39,396 nt of DNA from Limosilactobacillus avistercoris (GTDB lineage: Bacteria > Bacillota > Bacilli > Lactobacillales > Lactobacillaceae). Below are positions 1-8,740 of this stretch, in pieces. The stretch is from positions 1 to 39,396 of the forward strand of contig NZ_JACSQW010000018.1 of the NCBI RefSeq assembly GCF_014836425.1. The letters run 5' to 3'. The notes beneath the pieces are model-generated. The model made no database searches, was not told the DNA's origin, and was given only the letters and a program-made list of their open reading frames with translations. The position numbers and the translations under genes were made by a program. Position 1 is the stretch's first letter. Each line of letters starts with the position of its first letter.

Positions 1-25
1 CACCCGCATAGCAGGTGGTTTTTTG
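1..25 (+). terminator. Probable intrinsic terminator cut by the left edge
   Basis: A short GC-rich hairpin (CACC-C-GC, loop ATA, GC-A-GGTG) is followed by TTTTTTG. It probably ends a gene lying left of the window. Its left arm may continue outside, so its full strength cannot be judged. Confidence 0.45.
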
Positions 26-79
26 TTTCGCACACTCGCTCTGCTCGCGTGCTCAACTAGGTCTAAAGACACTAATAAA

Positions 80-112
80 AAGCTTGGGAAAACAAAAATG
101 TTTCCCAAGCTT
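80..112 (-). terminator. Bidirectional terminator after the BI-1 gene
   Basis: A perfect 12-bp inverted repeat (AAGCTTGGGAAA / TTTCCCAAGCTT) with a 9-nt loop is flanked by T-rich DNA on both sides. It lies directly after the stop codon of the minus-strand Bax-inhibitor gene. Confidence 0.85.
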
Positions 113-119
113 TATTTTT

Positions 120-833
120 TTAATTTCTATCGCTCATCCCAAAAATTTGTAACAGGGAGATGAAGAGGTTAACAAAGTCTAAGTACAGTTGAAGAGCGCC
201 TAAAACGGCTAACCCAGTAACTGATACCTGGTCACCATAATTAACATAAATCTGCTTCATCTTTTGTGCATCCCATCCAGTTAAAACGGTAAAAATAATT
301 ACCGCAATAAAGGAGAAAATGTAAGCAATTGCTGGACTCTGAAGAAACATATTAATAATGTACGCAATAATTAAAGCAATCAAGGCTGCCATTGCGTGTG
401 AACCAAACTTAGTTAAATCACGCTTTGTTACTGTCCCGTAAACTGCCATTACAATAAAGATAACTGACGACGAAACAAATGCGGAAGCAATGCTTGCACC
501 AGTGTAAGCACCAGCAATTAATGCAAATTCAACACCGTAAATGATCGAAATCAACATCAACATTATAAAGGCACCAACTGGGTTTCTTGTAGCACTAAAA
601 CTAATTCCCATTGATAGGGCAATTGGTAATAAAAGGATAATCCACGTCATTCCCGGATGAGCACCAAAATAACCGAAAACTTGTTGACGGAAAGTGTTCA
701 TTGTTAAGTAGGCAGAAAACGCGGAAACCAGAATTGCTACTACCATGTTACCGTACATCCGGGTTAAAAACCGATTAAGCCCTGCGGCATCAGTAACAAC
801 CCGACGTCCCGGTTGTTCAGAAAAATTATTCAT
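120..833 (-). CDS. Bax inhibitor-1 (BI-1/YccA) family membrane protein
   Basis: The 237-residue protein is almost entirely hydrophobic, with about seven membrane segments, which is the size and topology of the BI-1/TMBIM family. A short polar N-terminus (MNNFSEQPGRRVVTD) precedes the first segment near residue 30, and the conserved-type stretch GWDAQKMKQIY sits before the last segments. Bacterial homologues such as YetJ are pH-sensitive calcium-leak channels; others interact with FtsH. The function here is inferred from the family only. The ATG start is preceded by AAAAGGAATG. The gene lies downstream of murC with an 81-nt gap holding no clear terminator, so partial co-transcription is possible. 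Expected location is the cytoplasmic membrane. Confidence 0.85.
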   Translation of the reverse strand: MNNFSEQPGRRVVTDAAGLNRFLTRMYGNMVVAILVSAFSAYLTMNTFRQQVFGYFGAHPGMTWIILLLPIALSMGISFSATRNPVGAFIMLMLISIIYGVEFALIAGAYTGASIASAFVSSSVIFIVMAVYGTVTKRDLTKFGSHAMAALIALIIAYIINMFLQSPAIAYIFSFIAVIIFTVLTGWDAQKMKQIYVNYGDQVSVTGLAVLGALQLYLDFVNLFISLLQIFGMSDRN

Positions 834-914
834 TTAATATCATTCCTTTTAATTTGACTATCTTTGACTTTTCAAAAATAATAACAAACTTAATGGTAAG
901 CTTCAACCCTTTAA

Positions 915-2222
915 CTACTTACTCAATAATTCTTTATACTTATCTTCATACTTCTCAATATCACCAGCGCCCATAAAGACGACTACTGCATCATGATAGT
1001 AAAGAAGCTTAGTCATTGTATCCATATCAATTCCTTCACTGTTAGGAATCTTGGCCTCAAGATCTTCACTTGAAACATGACCAGCATGTTCACGGATTGA
1101 ACCAAAGATTGGAGTTACAAAGACCTTATCTGCTCGTCTTAATGATTCTGCAAAGCCGTCAATATAAGCCGCTAACCGTGAATAGGTATGTGGTTGGAAA
1201 ACAGCAATTACTTGGCGATCTGGGTACTTTTGCCGTGCAGCATCAATAGTAGCCTTGATTTCGCTTGGATGGTGAGCATAATCATCGATCAAGGTTTCAT
1301 CAGCAATATCAGTTTCACTGAACCGACGCTTAACCCCAGTAAAGTTTGCCAATTCACGCTTAATGTCTGCCATATCAACATGTTCCATATAGGCAACTGC
1401 AATTACTGCTAAGCTATTAAGAACACTATGTTCACCATAAAGATGGATCGTGAAAGTCCCTAACTTTTGATCCTTAAAGTAGGCATCATAAGTTGAACCT
1501 GCAGGAGTCCGTTGAATATTTTCAGCACGGAAATCATCATTTTCACCAGTTCCGTAATAGTATACTGGAACATCAACATCTAATTTCCGGAGATTTTCAT
1601 CGTCGCCCCATGCAAAAATTGCCTTCTTAACTTGCTTTCCATATGTTTCAAAGGAAGCACGAACATCATCAATATCCTTAAAGAAGTCAGGGTGATCAAA
1701 ATCAATATTGGTCATAATTGCATAGTCGGGATGATAAGCCAAGAAATGATCCCGGTATTCGTCAGCTTCAAAAACAAAGAAACGATCCTTAGCATTTCCC
1801 TTACCAACACCATCACCAATTAGGTAACTAGTTGGTTCAACACCATCAAGAACGTGAGCTAAAAGCGCAGTTGTACTTGTCTTACCATGGGCACCAGCGA
1901 TTCCAATACTGGTATGACTAGTAACTTCATTCTCAACCGCTTCAGGATAGCTCATCACTGTTAAACCAAGTTCATGAGCTCTTTTCACTTCTGGATGCTC
2001 TTCTCCAAACGCATTTCCTTGAATAACGATCATTCCTGGCTTTAAGTTAGCAGGATCAAATGGAAGGATCTTAATCCCGTTTTTTAATAGTGGGCCTTGC
2101 GTAAATGTTTCCTTTTCAATATCTGAACCTAAGACTTCATTTCCCTTATCATGAAGAATCCGGGCGAGTGAGGCCATTCCTGTACCTTTAATCCCAATAA
2201 AATAATAAGTCTTCTTATCCAT
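915..2222 (-). CDS. murC: UDP-N-acetylmuramate--L-alanine ligase MurC
   Basis: MurC adds L-alanine to UDP-MurNAc using ATP, the first peptide step of peptidoglycan synthesis in the cytoplasm. The N-terminal Rossmann motif [11 protein letters not shown], the Mur-ligase P-loop [12 protein letters not shown], the DYAHHPSEI segment and a C-terminal [11 protein letters not shown] stretch are all present. The length of 435 residues matches Bacillus MurC. I chose the ATG at 2222 (MDKKTYYF), which has GAAAGGAACC eight nucleotides upstream. An in-frame upstream start at 2246 adds eight residues and has no better ribosome site. The order thioredoxin-ytpR-murC on one strand suggests a shared transcript. 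Confidence 0.96.
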   Translation of the reverse strand: MDKKTYYFIGIKGTGMASLARILHDKGNEVLGSDIEKETFTQGPLLKNGIKILPFDPANLKPGMIVIQGNAFGEEHPEVKRAHELGLTVMSYPEAVENEVTSHTSIGIAGAHGKTSTTALLAHVLDGVEPTSYLIGDGVGKGNAKDRFFVFEADEYRDHFLAYHPDYAIMTNIDFDHPDFFKDIDDVRASFETYGKQVKKAIFAWGDDENLRKLDVDVPVYYYGTGENDDFRAENIQRTPAGSTYDAYFKDQKLGTFTIHLYGEHSVLNSLAVIAVAYMEHVDMADIKRELANFTGVKRRFSETDIADETLIDDYAHHPSEIKATIDAARQKYPDRQVIAVFQPHTYSRLAAYIDGFAESLRRADKVFVTPIFGSIREHAGHVSSEDLEAKIPNSEGIDMDTMTKLLYYHDAVVVFMGAGDIEKYEDKYKELLSK

Positions 2223-2265
2223 TAATCTGGTTCCTTTCACAAACAATTATTAAAAAATTGACAAT

Positions 2266-2916
2266 TTAGTTTTCAGCTAGGAAGTAAGTATTGGCCCGAT
2301 CAAAGTCAACTGCTTCACCAGTTTCCTGCCAGTCATCAGGGATTATCCATAAGCCCTTCTTGTCAGGGGCGTTCTTTAGCCGTAATTCACGGAAGCCACA
2401 AAGCATTCCTTCACTCTCGACTCCCATTAACTTACCTGGCCAAATAATCTTACCATCTGGCATCATTGCACCGGGACGAGCAGCAACAACCTTAATGTGT
2501 TCCTTAACGTTAGGAGAACCACAGACAACTTGGATGGTCTTACCATCTTCTACACGGGTTTGGGTAATCTTAAGGTGATCTGACTTTGGGTGATCCTCAA
2601 TCTTTTCAACATAACCAACAACGAACTTTGGTGTGTGATCAGCTGTCAACTTCTCAGTAAAACCAGCTTCACTTAATACTGCATTTAATTTTGCAACTTG
2701 ATCATCACTTAAAAATACCTGACCCCGTTCATCTTTTAATTCAGGTAATAGTTCACTCGCATCAAAGAAATTGTAGCCAAGCAAGCTATCATCCTTAGTA
2801 TTCGTAATTTGCGTAACTGTTCCCTTTGAAGTTACAGTTTGGTCATCTACATCTGGACCAGTAATAACAACTAAAACATCCCCCATCTCTTGGGGGTTAT
2901 AACTAGAAATTAACAT
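2266..2916 (-). CDS. ytpR: YtpR-family tRNA-binding domain protein
   Basis: The protein has an N-terminal YtpR-type region (GDVLVV near residue 11) and then a Trbp/EMAP-II oligonucleotide-binding fold from about residue 90, with VVGYVEKIEDHPKSDHLKI, QVVCGSPNV and GMLCGFREL. This OB fold is the tRNA-binding domain also found in PheT and MetG; the cellular role of YtpR is not settled. I start at the ATG at 2916 with GGAGAAAGGAAAG upstream; a TTG one codon earlier is less likely. It is followed by murC after 43 nt and preceded by a thioredoxin gene, as ytpP-ytpR are neighbours in Bacillus. Confidence 0.88.
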   Translation of the reverse strand: MLISSYNPQEMGDVLVVITGPDVDDQTVTSKGTVTQITNTKDDSLLGYNFFDASELLPELKDERGQVFLSDDQVAKLNAVLSEAGFTEKLTADHTPKFVVGYVEKIEDHPKSDHLKITQTRVEDGKTIQVVCGSPNVKEHIKVVAARPGAMMPDGKIIWPGKLMGVESEGMLCGFRELRLKNAPDKKGLWIIPDDWQETGEAVDFDRANTYFLAEN

Positions 2917-2944
2917 CAAACTTTCCTTTCTCCATCAAAATAAC

Positions 2945-2987
2945 AATGAAGGTAATCGCGACCCATCACTTCACTGACCCCTTCATT
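2945..2987 (-). terminator. Weak hairpin between thioredoxin gene and ytpR
   Basis: An 8-bp inverted repeat (AATGAAGG / CCTTCATT) with a 27-nt loop is followed on the minus strand by TGTTATTTTG. It could be a weak terminator or attenuator in the 90-nt gap. The long loop keeps confidence low. Confidence 0.3.
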
Positions 2988-3006
2988 CTTTTTACCGTTT
3001 ACCATT

Positions 3007-3327
3007 TTACTTCAAATCATTTAAAAAATCTTCCACTTGTTGCTTTGTTTTCCGATCTTTATTCACAAAACGGCCAATTTCTTTACCATTACGATAAACA
3101 ACAAAGCTGGGAATCCCAAAAATATTTAGTTCAGCTGCAAGATCGATATTTTCATCACGATCAACTTCAATAAAGGTATATTCTGGAAAATCTTTTTCAA
3201 TTTCTGGCATTGCCGGCTTGATAAAGTGACAATCTGGACACCAACCGGCATCAAAAAACAGTACATAATCCCCATCACTGATCTTAGTTAGTAGTTGTTC
3301 TTCCTGCATTTGTGGTAACTTTTCCAT
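3007..3327 (-). CDS. Thioredoxin-family protein (YtpP-like)
   Basis: This is a 106-residue single thioredoxin domain. The active site is WCPDC near residues 33-37, followed by the cis-proline region GIPSFVVYRNGKE. WCPDC rather than WCGPC is typical of YtpP-type thioredoxins, which are thought to reduce low-molecular-weight disulfides or protein disulfides in the cytosol. The ATG at 3327 has an excellent GGAGGTAGGAAA site. A further-upstream start at 3357 would run through that site and is rejected. Gene order thioredoxin-ytpR matches Bacillus ytpP-ytpR, supporting the call. Confidence 0.88.
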   Translation of the reverse strand: MEKLPQMQEEQLLTKISDGDYVLFFDAGWCPDCHFIKPAMPEIEKDFPEYTFIEVDRDENIDLAAELNIFGIPSFVVYRNGKEIGRFVNKDRKTKQQVEDFLNDLK

Positions 3328-3467
3328 TTTCCTACCTCCATAATTTATTTGAAGCAATTATATCATTAAGAAGCTAAGACTGCGTCTAATTAGCTTTTTT
3401 ACCTCGTTAATGTTAGAATTAATATTATCAATTTTGATACTAACTAACAAAGGAAGCAATTAATTAA

Positions 3468-3815
3468 ATGAATGATTCTAATAGTTCACTTAACCCATGG
3501 TTATTACCCGTTACCCTCGGTGCATCTGGAGTAGTTGGTTTCCTTGCTGGAAAGTTGTTTGGTCAACGACGTATTTCAGCTGACCAGATTCTCAAAATAA
3601 TTCGTGATGATTTCAAGCGTGAAGGAGAGGTTACTGGCAGTTGGATCAACCAACACCGGATCCCCTACCAATGTTTTGCAGTTAAAACCGAGGCTTACGA
3701 AGGTGGTATCACCCGTTTAGAAGATGATCAACCAGTTGACTATCAATTTATTGCAGATGCAAAAACTGGAAGTCTTCTTTCACTAAAGCGGATTGAACAG
3801 TCATTAAACAATTAA
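3468..3815 (+). CDS. Small membrane-anchored protein (PepSY-like, COG5584-type)
   Basis: The 115-residue protein has one N-terminal hydrophobic segment (about residues 13-30, PWLLPVTLGASGVVGFLAG). A soluble part follows (FKREGEVTGSWINQHRIPYQ ... DYQFIADAKTGSLLSLKRIE) that resembles small PepSY-like domains called predicted small secreted proteins in lactobacilli. I recognise the family only loosely and no function is known to me. AAAGGAAG lies upstream of the ATG. It diverges from the thioredoxin gene and faces the HesB-like gene across a shared terminator. Confidence 0.7.
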   Translation: MNDSNSSLNPWLLPVTLGASGVVGFLAGKLFGQRRISADQILKIIRDDFKREGEVTGSWINQHRIPYQCFAVKTEAYEGGITRLEDDQPVDYQFIADAKTGSLLSLKRIEQSLNN

Positions 3816-3830
3816 AAAATTTTCTGATTA

Positions 3831-3866
3831 AAAAGGGACTGGAGAGTTACTTCTCCGGTCCCTTTT
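3831..3866 (+). terminator. Bidirectional terminator between convergent genes
   Basis: A 15-bp stem (AAAAGGGACTGGAGA / TCTCCGGTCCCTTTT) with a six-base loop carries its own A/T tracts. It serves the plus-strand small membrane protein gene and the minus-strand ecs operon end. Confidence 0.9.
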
Positions 3867-3872
3867 ATTACA

Positions 3873-4262
3873 TTATTCCCAATAATCTTCAAATTTACTT
3901 GAAGCACTGGTAATCGCATCAACATTTTCAGCGCTAAAATCACTTTCATTCATAGTTGAATCTGATCCTTCCCGCTGAAAATAAAATGAAGGTTGTTCGT
4001 CACCAGAGTGAAAATCGACCAATGTTACTAAGCCAGAAAAGAACCAGGCATCATCAAAATTAATATGATAGTTAATTCCATCCTTTTTCCTTATTAGTGT
4101 CGCCCTTCCAAGGTCCTTTTCGGGGCTAAACCCTTGGCGAGAGCTATGCTTAACATTATGTGGTTGAACGGTCTTTCCGTAAAATTTAATTCCGTCACCG
4201 GCTTGGAGGATATACGTATTTTTGAACCACTTATTCGCAGCCGCTGTAACGATTAGTTTCAT
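3873..4262 (-). CDS. HesB/YneR-like protein without cysteines
   Basis: The first 95 residues follow the pattern of Bacillus YneR and the HesB/Fe-S biogenesis fold: an N-terminal helix (TAAANKWF), GDGIKFYGKT, GFSPEKD, and a strand pair ending in FDDAWFFSG. The protein contains no cysteine at all, so it cannot carry an Fe-S cluster like IscA; the YneR branch is known for this. A 30-residue acidic tail follows. Its function is unknown. GGGGTGATT lies before the ATG and the gene starts 20 nt after trmB, so it is the last gene of the ecsA-ecsB-trmB transcript. Confidence 0.7.
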   Translation of the reverse strand: MKLIVTAAANKWFKNTYILQAGDGIKFYGKTVQPHNVKHSSRQGFSPEKDLGRATLIRKKDGINYHINFDDAWFFSGLVTLVDFHSGDEQPSFYFQREGSDSTMNESDFSAENVDAITSASSKFEDYWE

Positions 4263-4282
4263 CGAATCACCCCTATACCGAT

Positions 4283-4933
4283 TTATTTTTGCAATGGCAT
4301 CGTTGCCGTCAACTTATAAATTGGCTGACCCTTAGAAGCAAATTTATGTTCATATTCAGTTTCAACGTTATGTTCATTCTCATCGCTATTATGAAGATCG
4401 AGCCAGAGACCATCAAACTTCATTCCAAAGTTATTCATACTTACAACAGAGAATTCAAAGAATCCCATATTATCAGTCTTTAATTCTACTTGACCTTGGG
4501 GTTGCAAAATCAATTGGTATTCACTAAGAAATGTATGATACGTTAACCGTCGTTTTGCATGGCGCTTTTTTGGCCATGGATCAGAGAAGTTTAAATAGAG
4601 CTTATCAATTTCATGTGGTTCAAAGTATTCGGTCAGTTCTTCTCCTTCACCACAAATCAATTGTAAGTTAGGTAACTTTTCAGGAAGTGCTTTTTTCAAA
4701 GCAATTGCTGCAACAGTCCGTTGAATCTCCAAACCAATAAAATTGATTTCTGGGTGAGCTTTTGCCATTCCAATAATGAATTGGCCTTTCCCCATCCCCA
4801 CTTCAAGGTGGAGCGGTTGCTCTTTAGAAAAACGGGATTGCCACTTTCCCTTAAATTGTGTTGCATCATCAACTAGTAATTCAGGATGCTCCGCCATTAA
4901 CGGATCAGCCCATTTTTTATGTTTTACACGCAT
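4283..4933 (-). CDS. trmB: tRNA (guanine46-N7)-methyltransferase TrmB
   Basis: TrmB makes m7G46 in tRNA variable loops using SAM. The SAM-binding motif [10 protein letters not shown] and the family signature [16 protein letters not shown] are both intact, and the protein is 216 residues long, as in Bacillus. The start is the ATG at 4933, placed five to six bases after GTGAGGA. A GTG at 4945 reads in frame, but it overlaps this ribosome site and the end of ecsB. The gene begins 8 nt after ecsB and is followed by the HesB-like gene after 20 nt, so it is embedded in the ecs operon. Confidence 0.96.
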   Translation of the reverse strand: MRVKHKKWADPLMAEHPELLVDDATQFKGKWQSRFSKEQPLHLEVGMGKGQFIIGMAKAHPEINFIGLEIQRTVAAIALKKALPEKLPNLQLICGEGEELTEYFEPHEIDKLYLNFSDPWPKKRHAKRRLTYHTFLSEYQLILQPQGQVELKTDNMGFFEFSVVSMNNFGMKFDGLWLDLHNSDENEHNVETEYEHKFASKGQPIYKLTATMPLQK

Positions 4934-4941
4934 AATATTCC

Positions 4942-6144
4942 TCACTTTGTTATTTTTTTAATTCGACTTTGAAAATAAAACTTAATTAGAAGATAGCTTT
5001 CGCCTAACCCCAAGATAAGATTTATGATTAACCGTTGCCAATTAAGATCACGACCAACACTTGCCAATACAATTAATAACATCTCAAGCACAATCACCTT
5101 ACTCAACAGTCGCTGGAAGTCCTTAACTTGAGCTTGATGAGCAATTGGATAAATATGGGTAAAGACATTATTTTGGTATTGCTCATAAAACGGCATCATT
5201 TGGATTGCCACCAAGTACACAAACAGGAGCACAACAACTGTATTTAACCAGTTAACCGGAATAAAGAAAGCAATTAGCATCCCCACAATCGTCAAGCGAA
5301 TTACTAAACCACTTACTTCTGTGTTTCGGATAAAGCCATGCGCATACAGGTAAGCCCACGGCCGATTACCATTCTCAAGCAAACTGATTAATCCAGTTGC
5401 CCACTTTCGTCGCTTAACGTTCCCTTGAACACTTGGAACATCAGTAAAGAGATTAAAGAAACGGTAAATGCTGTACATGCGATCTTGTTCTGCCCGTACG
5501 GCTAGCCGCCAGTCAATTGCTACATTTCTATAATAAGCAACCATTGCGCCCAGTAAAACTACGGATACCAATAACCCCCAGACTGGCCCGACAAGCCAAG
5601 TAAAAAGCCAGACGATTAGAGGATTTACCCAATATTCAGCAGTTGTTCGTCGGTGCTGCTCACCCCACCGAATACTAATCGCCTTTCTAGCGGTCCAAAG
5701 CCAGGTTACTTTAGTAATCAACGCTGTGATAAGGATCAAACTAATGTCAATTCCAGTCAGGCGTTCAGTGGTTAACGCAAACGGAAGTGCCACTGCGGAA
5801 AGTGCCAGCATCATTAACACACCTAAAATCATACTATAGGTTGTTGCTTGTTTAAGATAATTTTTAATTGCAGTCACTTGCGGTAACAGGAAAACGGGAT
5901 CCGGTCGCCTAATCAACGTTGCAAGCCTGCCCACCTGAGTAATCAAGACAAACCAGAGCACGAGTAGCCAACGAGACCACCACAAGTGACTATTCAACTG
6001 TGGCAACCATTGCGAATAACCATAAGCTAATGCACCGAAGAGGAAGAATAAGGCAATCACAAAATGATCATTAAACACTAATCGCCAATACTTTAATAGT
6101 TCCATAAAGTGTCTTTGACGACGTTGACTAAATAAATTATTCAT
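4942..6144 (-). CDS. ecsB: ABC transporter permease EcsB
   Basis: This is a 400-residue membrane protein with about ten hydrophobic segments and arginine-rich cytoplasmic loops. It is the permease partner of EcsA. In Bacillus, Ecs affects protein secretion, intramembrane proteolysis by RasP and sporulation; the transported substrate is uncertain. The ATG at 6144 sits nine bases after AAGGA. Another ATG at 6153 directly abuts that site and is too close for good initiation. Either way the start overlaps the end of ecsA, so the two are translationally coupled. Context (ecsA-ecsB next to hit and prsA) matches Bacillus. Confidence 0.9.
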   Translation of the reverse strand: MNNLFSQRRQRHFMELLKYWRLVFNDHFVIALFFLFGALAYGYSQWLPQLNSHLWWSRWLLVLWFVLITQVGRLATLIRRPDPVFLLPQVTAIKNYLKQATTYSMILGVLMMLALSAVALPFALTTERLTGIDISLILITALITKVTWLWTARKAISIRWGEQHRRTTAEYWVNPLIVWLFTWLVGPVWGLLVSVVLLGAMVAYYRNVAIDWRLAVRAEQDRMYSIYRFFNLFTDVPSVQGNVKRRKWATGLISLLENGNRPWAYLYAHGFIRNTEVSGLVIRLTIVGMLIAFFIPVNWLNTVVVLLFVYLVAIQMMPFYEQYQNNVFTHIYPIAHQAQVKDFQRLLSKVIVLEMLLIVLASVGRDLNWQRLIINLILGLGESYLLIKFYFQSRIKKITK

Positions 6145-6874
6145 TTTGATCATTCCTTGCTAAGCTTAGATAAATATCATCCAGCGATTCATCCGGTCGA
6201 TCCGCTTTTTGTCGTAATTCTTCTAAGGTTCCGTGAGCACGAACTTTCCCATTAGCTAAGAGAACAAAGCGATCACAATAACGTTGAGCAGTATCAAGAA
6301 CATGGGTCGACATTAATACAGCTGTTCCAGCCTTTTTCTTTTCTTCAATTAATTCCAATAAATCATGAACTGCTAGAGGATCAAGACCATAAAAAGGTTC
6401 ATCAACAATCAATAATTTAGCATCGATCATCAATGCACAGCAAATCATTACCTTCTGTTTCATCCCCTTTGAAAAATTAGCCGGGAACCAGTCAAGTTTG
6501 TTATCTAGTCGAAAAATTTTTAACAACTTGTGGGCTCTTTTCCAAGCATCATCATGCTTTAATTCATAAGCCTTAATTGTCAATTCAATATGTTCCCGAA
6601 GTGTTAACTCATCATAGAGGATCGGTGTTTCTGGAACATAAGCAATTTGCTTTTTATAATCAACTGGATCTTTTTGGATATTAACGCCATTTAACGTAAT
6701 TTCGCCAGAAAAAGGCCTTAATAAATCAATAACGTGATTAATCGTTGTTGACTTTCCGGCCCCATTAAGGCCAATTAAGCCAACTAATTCTCCAGCTTTT
6801 ACCTGGAAACTAATATCTTTTAATACTGGAATTCGGGAATATCCTCCTACCAGATTTTTAATTTCAAGTGCCAT
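6137..6874 (-). CDS. ecsA: ABC transporter ATP-binding protein EcsA
   Basis: This is a 245-residue ABC ATPase. It has Walker A GLNGAGKST near residues 35-43, a Q-loop region AYVPETPILYDELT, the signature NFSKGMKQKV, Walker B KLLIVDEPFYGLDP and the switch histidine in STHVLDTA. It drives the EcsB permease. The start ATG has GAGGAAAAATA upstream. The gene is divergent from hit, as in Bacillus, with a promoter in the shared 127-nt region. It opens the operon ecsA-ecsB-trmB-HesB-like. Confidence 0.93.
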   Translation of the reverse strand: MALEIKNLVGGYSRIPVLKDISFQVKAGELVGLIGLNGAGKSTTINHVIDLLRPFSGEITLNGVNIQKDPVDYKKQIAYVPETPILYDELTLREHIELTIKAYELKHDDAWKRAHKLLKIFRLDNKLDWFPANFSKGMKQKVMICCALMIDAKLLIVDEPFYGLDPLAVHDLLELIEEKKKAGTAVLMSTHVLDTAQRYCDRFVLLANGKVRAHGTLEELRQKADRPDESLDDIYLSLARNDQNE

Positions 6875-6910
6875 TATTTTTCCTCTTTTTTATTGACTTA
6901 TCTAGCGTTG

Positions 6911-6937
6911 ATTATATCATAGGTCACTTATTGACAA
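6911..6937 (-). promoter_or_regulatory. Promoter of the ecsA operon
   Basis: On the minus strand TTGTCA and a perfect TATAAT (preceded by TGA, an extended -10) are separated by 15 bp. The -35 hexamer shares bases with a plus-strand TTGACA, because TTGACAA reads TTGTCAA on the other strand. Confidence 0.55.
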
Positions 6938-6956
6938 CTCTTTTTTAGAATACTTT

Positions 6957-6965
6957 TGGTATACT
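6957..6965 (+). promoter_or_regulatory. Extended -10 promoter element of hit
   Basis: TGGTATACT lies 37 nt before the hit start codon and fits TGnTATAAT with one mismatch. The nearest TTGACA (6931-6936) is 23 bp away, too far for a standard -35, so the extended -10 would carry recognition. Confidence 0.4.
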
Positions 6966-7001
6966 TATGGTAACAATAAGTTTTAAAAGGAGCGATCACT
7001 A

Positions 7002-7439
7002 ATGGACAACTGTATTTTTTGCAAAATTGTTAAGGGTGAGATCCCAAGTTACACGGTATATGAGGACGATGTGGTAAAGGCGTTCCTTGATATTTCACAA
7101 GGCACCCCTGGTCATACCTTGGTTATTCCAAAGAAGCATGTTCCTGACCTATTCGCATATGACGAGGAATTAGCAGCAGCTGTCTTCTCCCGTCTTCCAA
7201 AGATTGCCCGGGCAGTTAAGGCTTCTAACCCTAAGATTAAGGGATTGAACGTCCTTAACAATAACGGCAAAGTTGCCTACCAATCCGTTTTCCACTCACA
7301 CATTCACTTAATCCCTCGCTACTCCGATCAAGATGACTTTAAGATGATTTTTAAAGATAATTCAGGTGAATACAATGACGCTAAATACAAGGAAATTCAA
7401 GAATCAATTAAGCGACAATTTGACAACACCAATAACTAA
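7002..7439 (+). CDS. hit: HIT-family nucleotide-binding protein Hit
   Basis: This is a 145-residue histidine-triad protein with CIFCKIVKGEIPS at the N-terminus and the triad HSHIHLIPR near residues 97-105. HIT proteins hydrolyse nucleoside phosphoramidates or related AMP conjugates in the cytosol. The paired cysteines in CIFC may bind zinc, as in Bacillus Hit. AAAAGGAGCG precedes the ATG. It is divergent from ecsA and overlaps a small downstream gene. Confidence 0.93.
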   Translation: MDNCIFCKIVKGEIPSYTVYEDDVVKAFLDISQGTPGHTLVIPKKHVPDLFAYDEELAAAVFSRLPKIARAVKASNPKIKGLNVLNNNGKVAYQSVFHSHIHLIPRYSDQDDFKMIFKDNSGEYNDAKYKEIQESIKRQFDNTNN

Positions 7440-7641
7440 TTATTTTCAAAAAGATATCAATAATATCAAATTTCTTCTCGGCTCACTTAAACAATTACAA
7501 TCAAGTGTGCAACGTTTACAAGGCGCCACTAAGGGAGTTATCCACTATCTGGACAGCGCTAAACATGATGTGGAGCAATGGCAATTCAAAAGCCAACCTC
7601 GCCTTGAAAAAATCCAACAAATTATTGATAAAATGAAATAA
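7375..7641 (+). CDS. Small coiled-coil protein downstream of hit
   Basis: This frame runs from inside hit to 7641 with coding-like content and a terminator right after its stop. The best start is the ATG at 7375, five bases after a perfect AGGTGA, giving 88 residues and a 65-nt overlap with hit. A TTG at 7420 would give about 73 residues but has no visible ribosome site. The part after the hit stop (QKDINNIKFLLGSLKQLQSS, then heptad-like leucines and isoleucines) is predicted helical. It has no membrane segment. I do not recognise a family; YtxH-like small proteins occupy this place in Bacillus. Confidence 0.6.
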   Translation: MTLNTRKFKNQLSDNLTTPITNYFQKDINNIKFLLGSLKQLQSSVQRLQGATKGVIHYLDSAKHDVEQWQFKSQPRLEKIQQIIDKMK

Positions 7642-7689
7642 AAGGAAGTTCCCGCATCCGACTAAATCGGATAGCAGGAGCTTCCTTTT
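7640..7689 (+). terminator. Bidirectional terminator between the hit operon and prsA
   Basis: Outer arms AAAAGGAAG / CTTCCTTTT enclose an inner hairpin ATCCGA / TCGGAT. A- and T-tracts on both sides allow use by the convergent prsA gene too. Confidence 0.8.
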
Positions 7690-7701
7690 ATTTATATTAA
7701 A

Positions 7702-8634
7702 TTAGTTACTTCCTAATGAAGAACCATTATTTGACTTAGTAGTAGTTGCATTACTGTTTAAGTAATCATCCATAATGTTCTTCAGGTCATTATCCTTAAT
7801 CGAAACATTCCCCTTCTTCAGAACATTTGAAACAACCTTGTGTAAGAACTTCGGATCGTTCATCTTTTCTTGGACGATTTGGGTTCTTAAGTCGTTAATG
7901 TGTTGGCTCTTCTTTCCCTTAGCAGGGTGTTCAATCATGTAAATAACAACGTAGCCATCATCTGTCTTAACTGGTTCAGTAGTAAATTCACCAGTCTTTA
8001 ACTTAAAGGCTGCCTTCTTGTAAGCTGAATCAACAGAAGTAGAAGTATTATCAAAGGCAGCAACCTTTCCACCGGCTTCCTTAGTAGAAGCATCGGTTGA
8101 CTTAGACTTAACTAACTTCTTAAAGGTCTTATAAGGGTGATTAGAGTTATTCAATTGATCAATGATTTCTTGAGCATCATCCTTACTTCCAACAAGAATT
8201 TCAGCAGTTTGGACCTTTGGCTCATACTTCTTCCATTGCTTATTAATCTGAGCATTAGTGATATGAGTATAACTCCGAACAGCAGCTTCCAAACATAAGT
8301 TAGAGCGAATCTGTTGCTTTAGCTTTTTCTCGGTTAAACCTTGTTGTTGCAATACCGCACTAAATTGTGAACCATACTGGTTTTTGTAAGTGTTATATTG
8401 AGCGTTAACCTGCTTATCGGAAACTTGCTTCCCGTATTCCTTATCCAAGACCTTATCCAAGATCATTTGTTGAAGAACTTGTTTCCCGTTTGTAGTGGTC
8501 TTCATTTCGTTGTAGTACTCTTCTTGAGTAATCTTTCCACCACTAGTTGTTGCAACAGCCTTGCTTCCACAAGCAGCTAAGGGAAGAGCCAATGTTGCAC
8601 AAGCAATGATTGCAATTAATTTTTTCGACTTCAC
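7702..8634 (-). CDS. prsA: Foldase lipoprotein PrsA
   Basis: PrsA is a membrane-anchored peptidyl-prolyl isomerase that folds exported proteins outside the cell. A lipoprotein signal peptide ends in the lipobox LAAC (Cys22). The N-terminal part ([20 protein letters not shown]) is the SurA-like chaperone region, and a parvulin-like domain covers roughly residues 138-235 ([17 protein letters not shown], then [10 protein letters not shown]). Several parvulin active-site positions look degenerate, as in other lactobacillar PrsA proteins. The start is GTG with AAGGAAG upstream. The serine/asparagine-rich tail is likely disordered. The neighbouring Ecs transporter and YhaN genes match the Bacillus arrangement. 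Confidence 0.9.
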   Translation of the reverse strand: MKSKKLIAIIACATLALPLAACGSKAVATTSGGKITQEEYYNEMKTTTNGKQVLQQMILDKVLDKEYGKQVSDKQVNAQYNTYKNQYGSQFSAVLQQQGLTEKKLKQQIRSNLCLEAAVRSYTHITNAQINKQWKKYEPKVQTAEILVGSKDDAQEIIDQLNNSNHPYKTFKKLVKSKSTDASTKEAGGKVAAFDNTSTSVDSAYKKAAFKLKTGEFTTEPVKTDDGYVVIYMIEHPAKGKKSQHINDLRTQIVQEKMNDPKFLHKVVSNVLKKGNVSIKDNDLKNIMDDYLNSNATTTKSNNGSSLGSN

Positions 8635-8683
8635 AAAAACACTTCCTTGATTTATTTATAATTCTCACAAAACTTACCAATCT

Positions 8684-8692
8684 AATATACCA
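8684..8692 (-). promoter_or_regulatory. Extended -10 element upstream of prsA
   Basis: TGGTATATT on the minus strand lies about 50 nt before the prsA start. No good -35 is visible 17 bp upstream, so this is a tentative extended -10 promoter. Confidence 0.4.
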
Positions 8693-8740
8693 CACTCGAT
8701 ATGTGATGCGCTGTCTTGATAAAGAATGTTTAAATGATTT

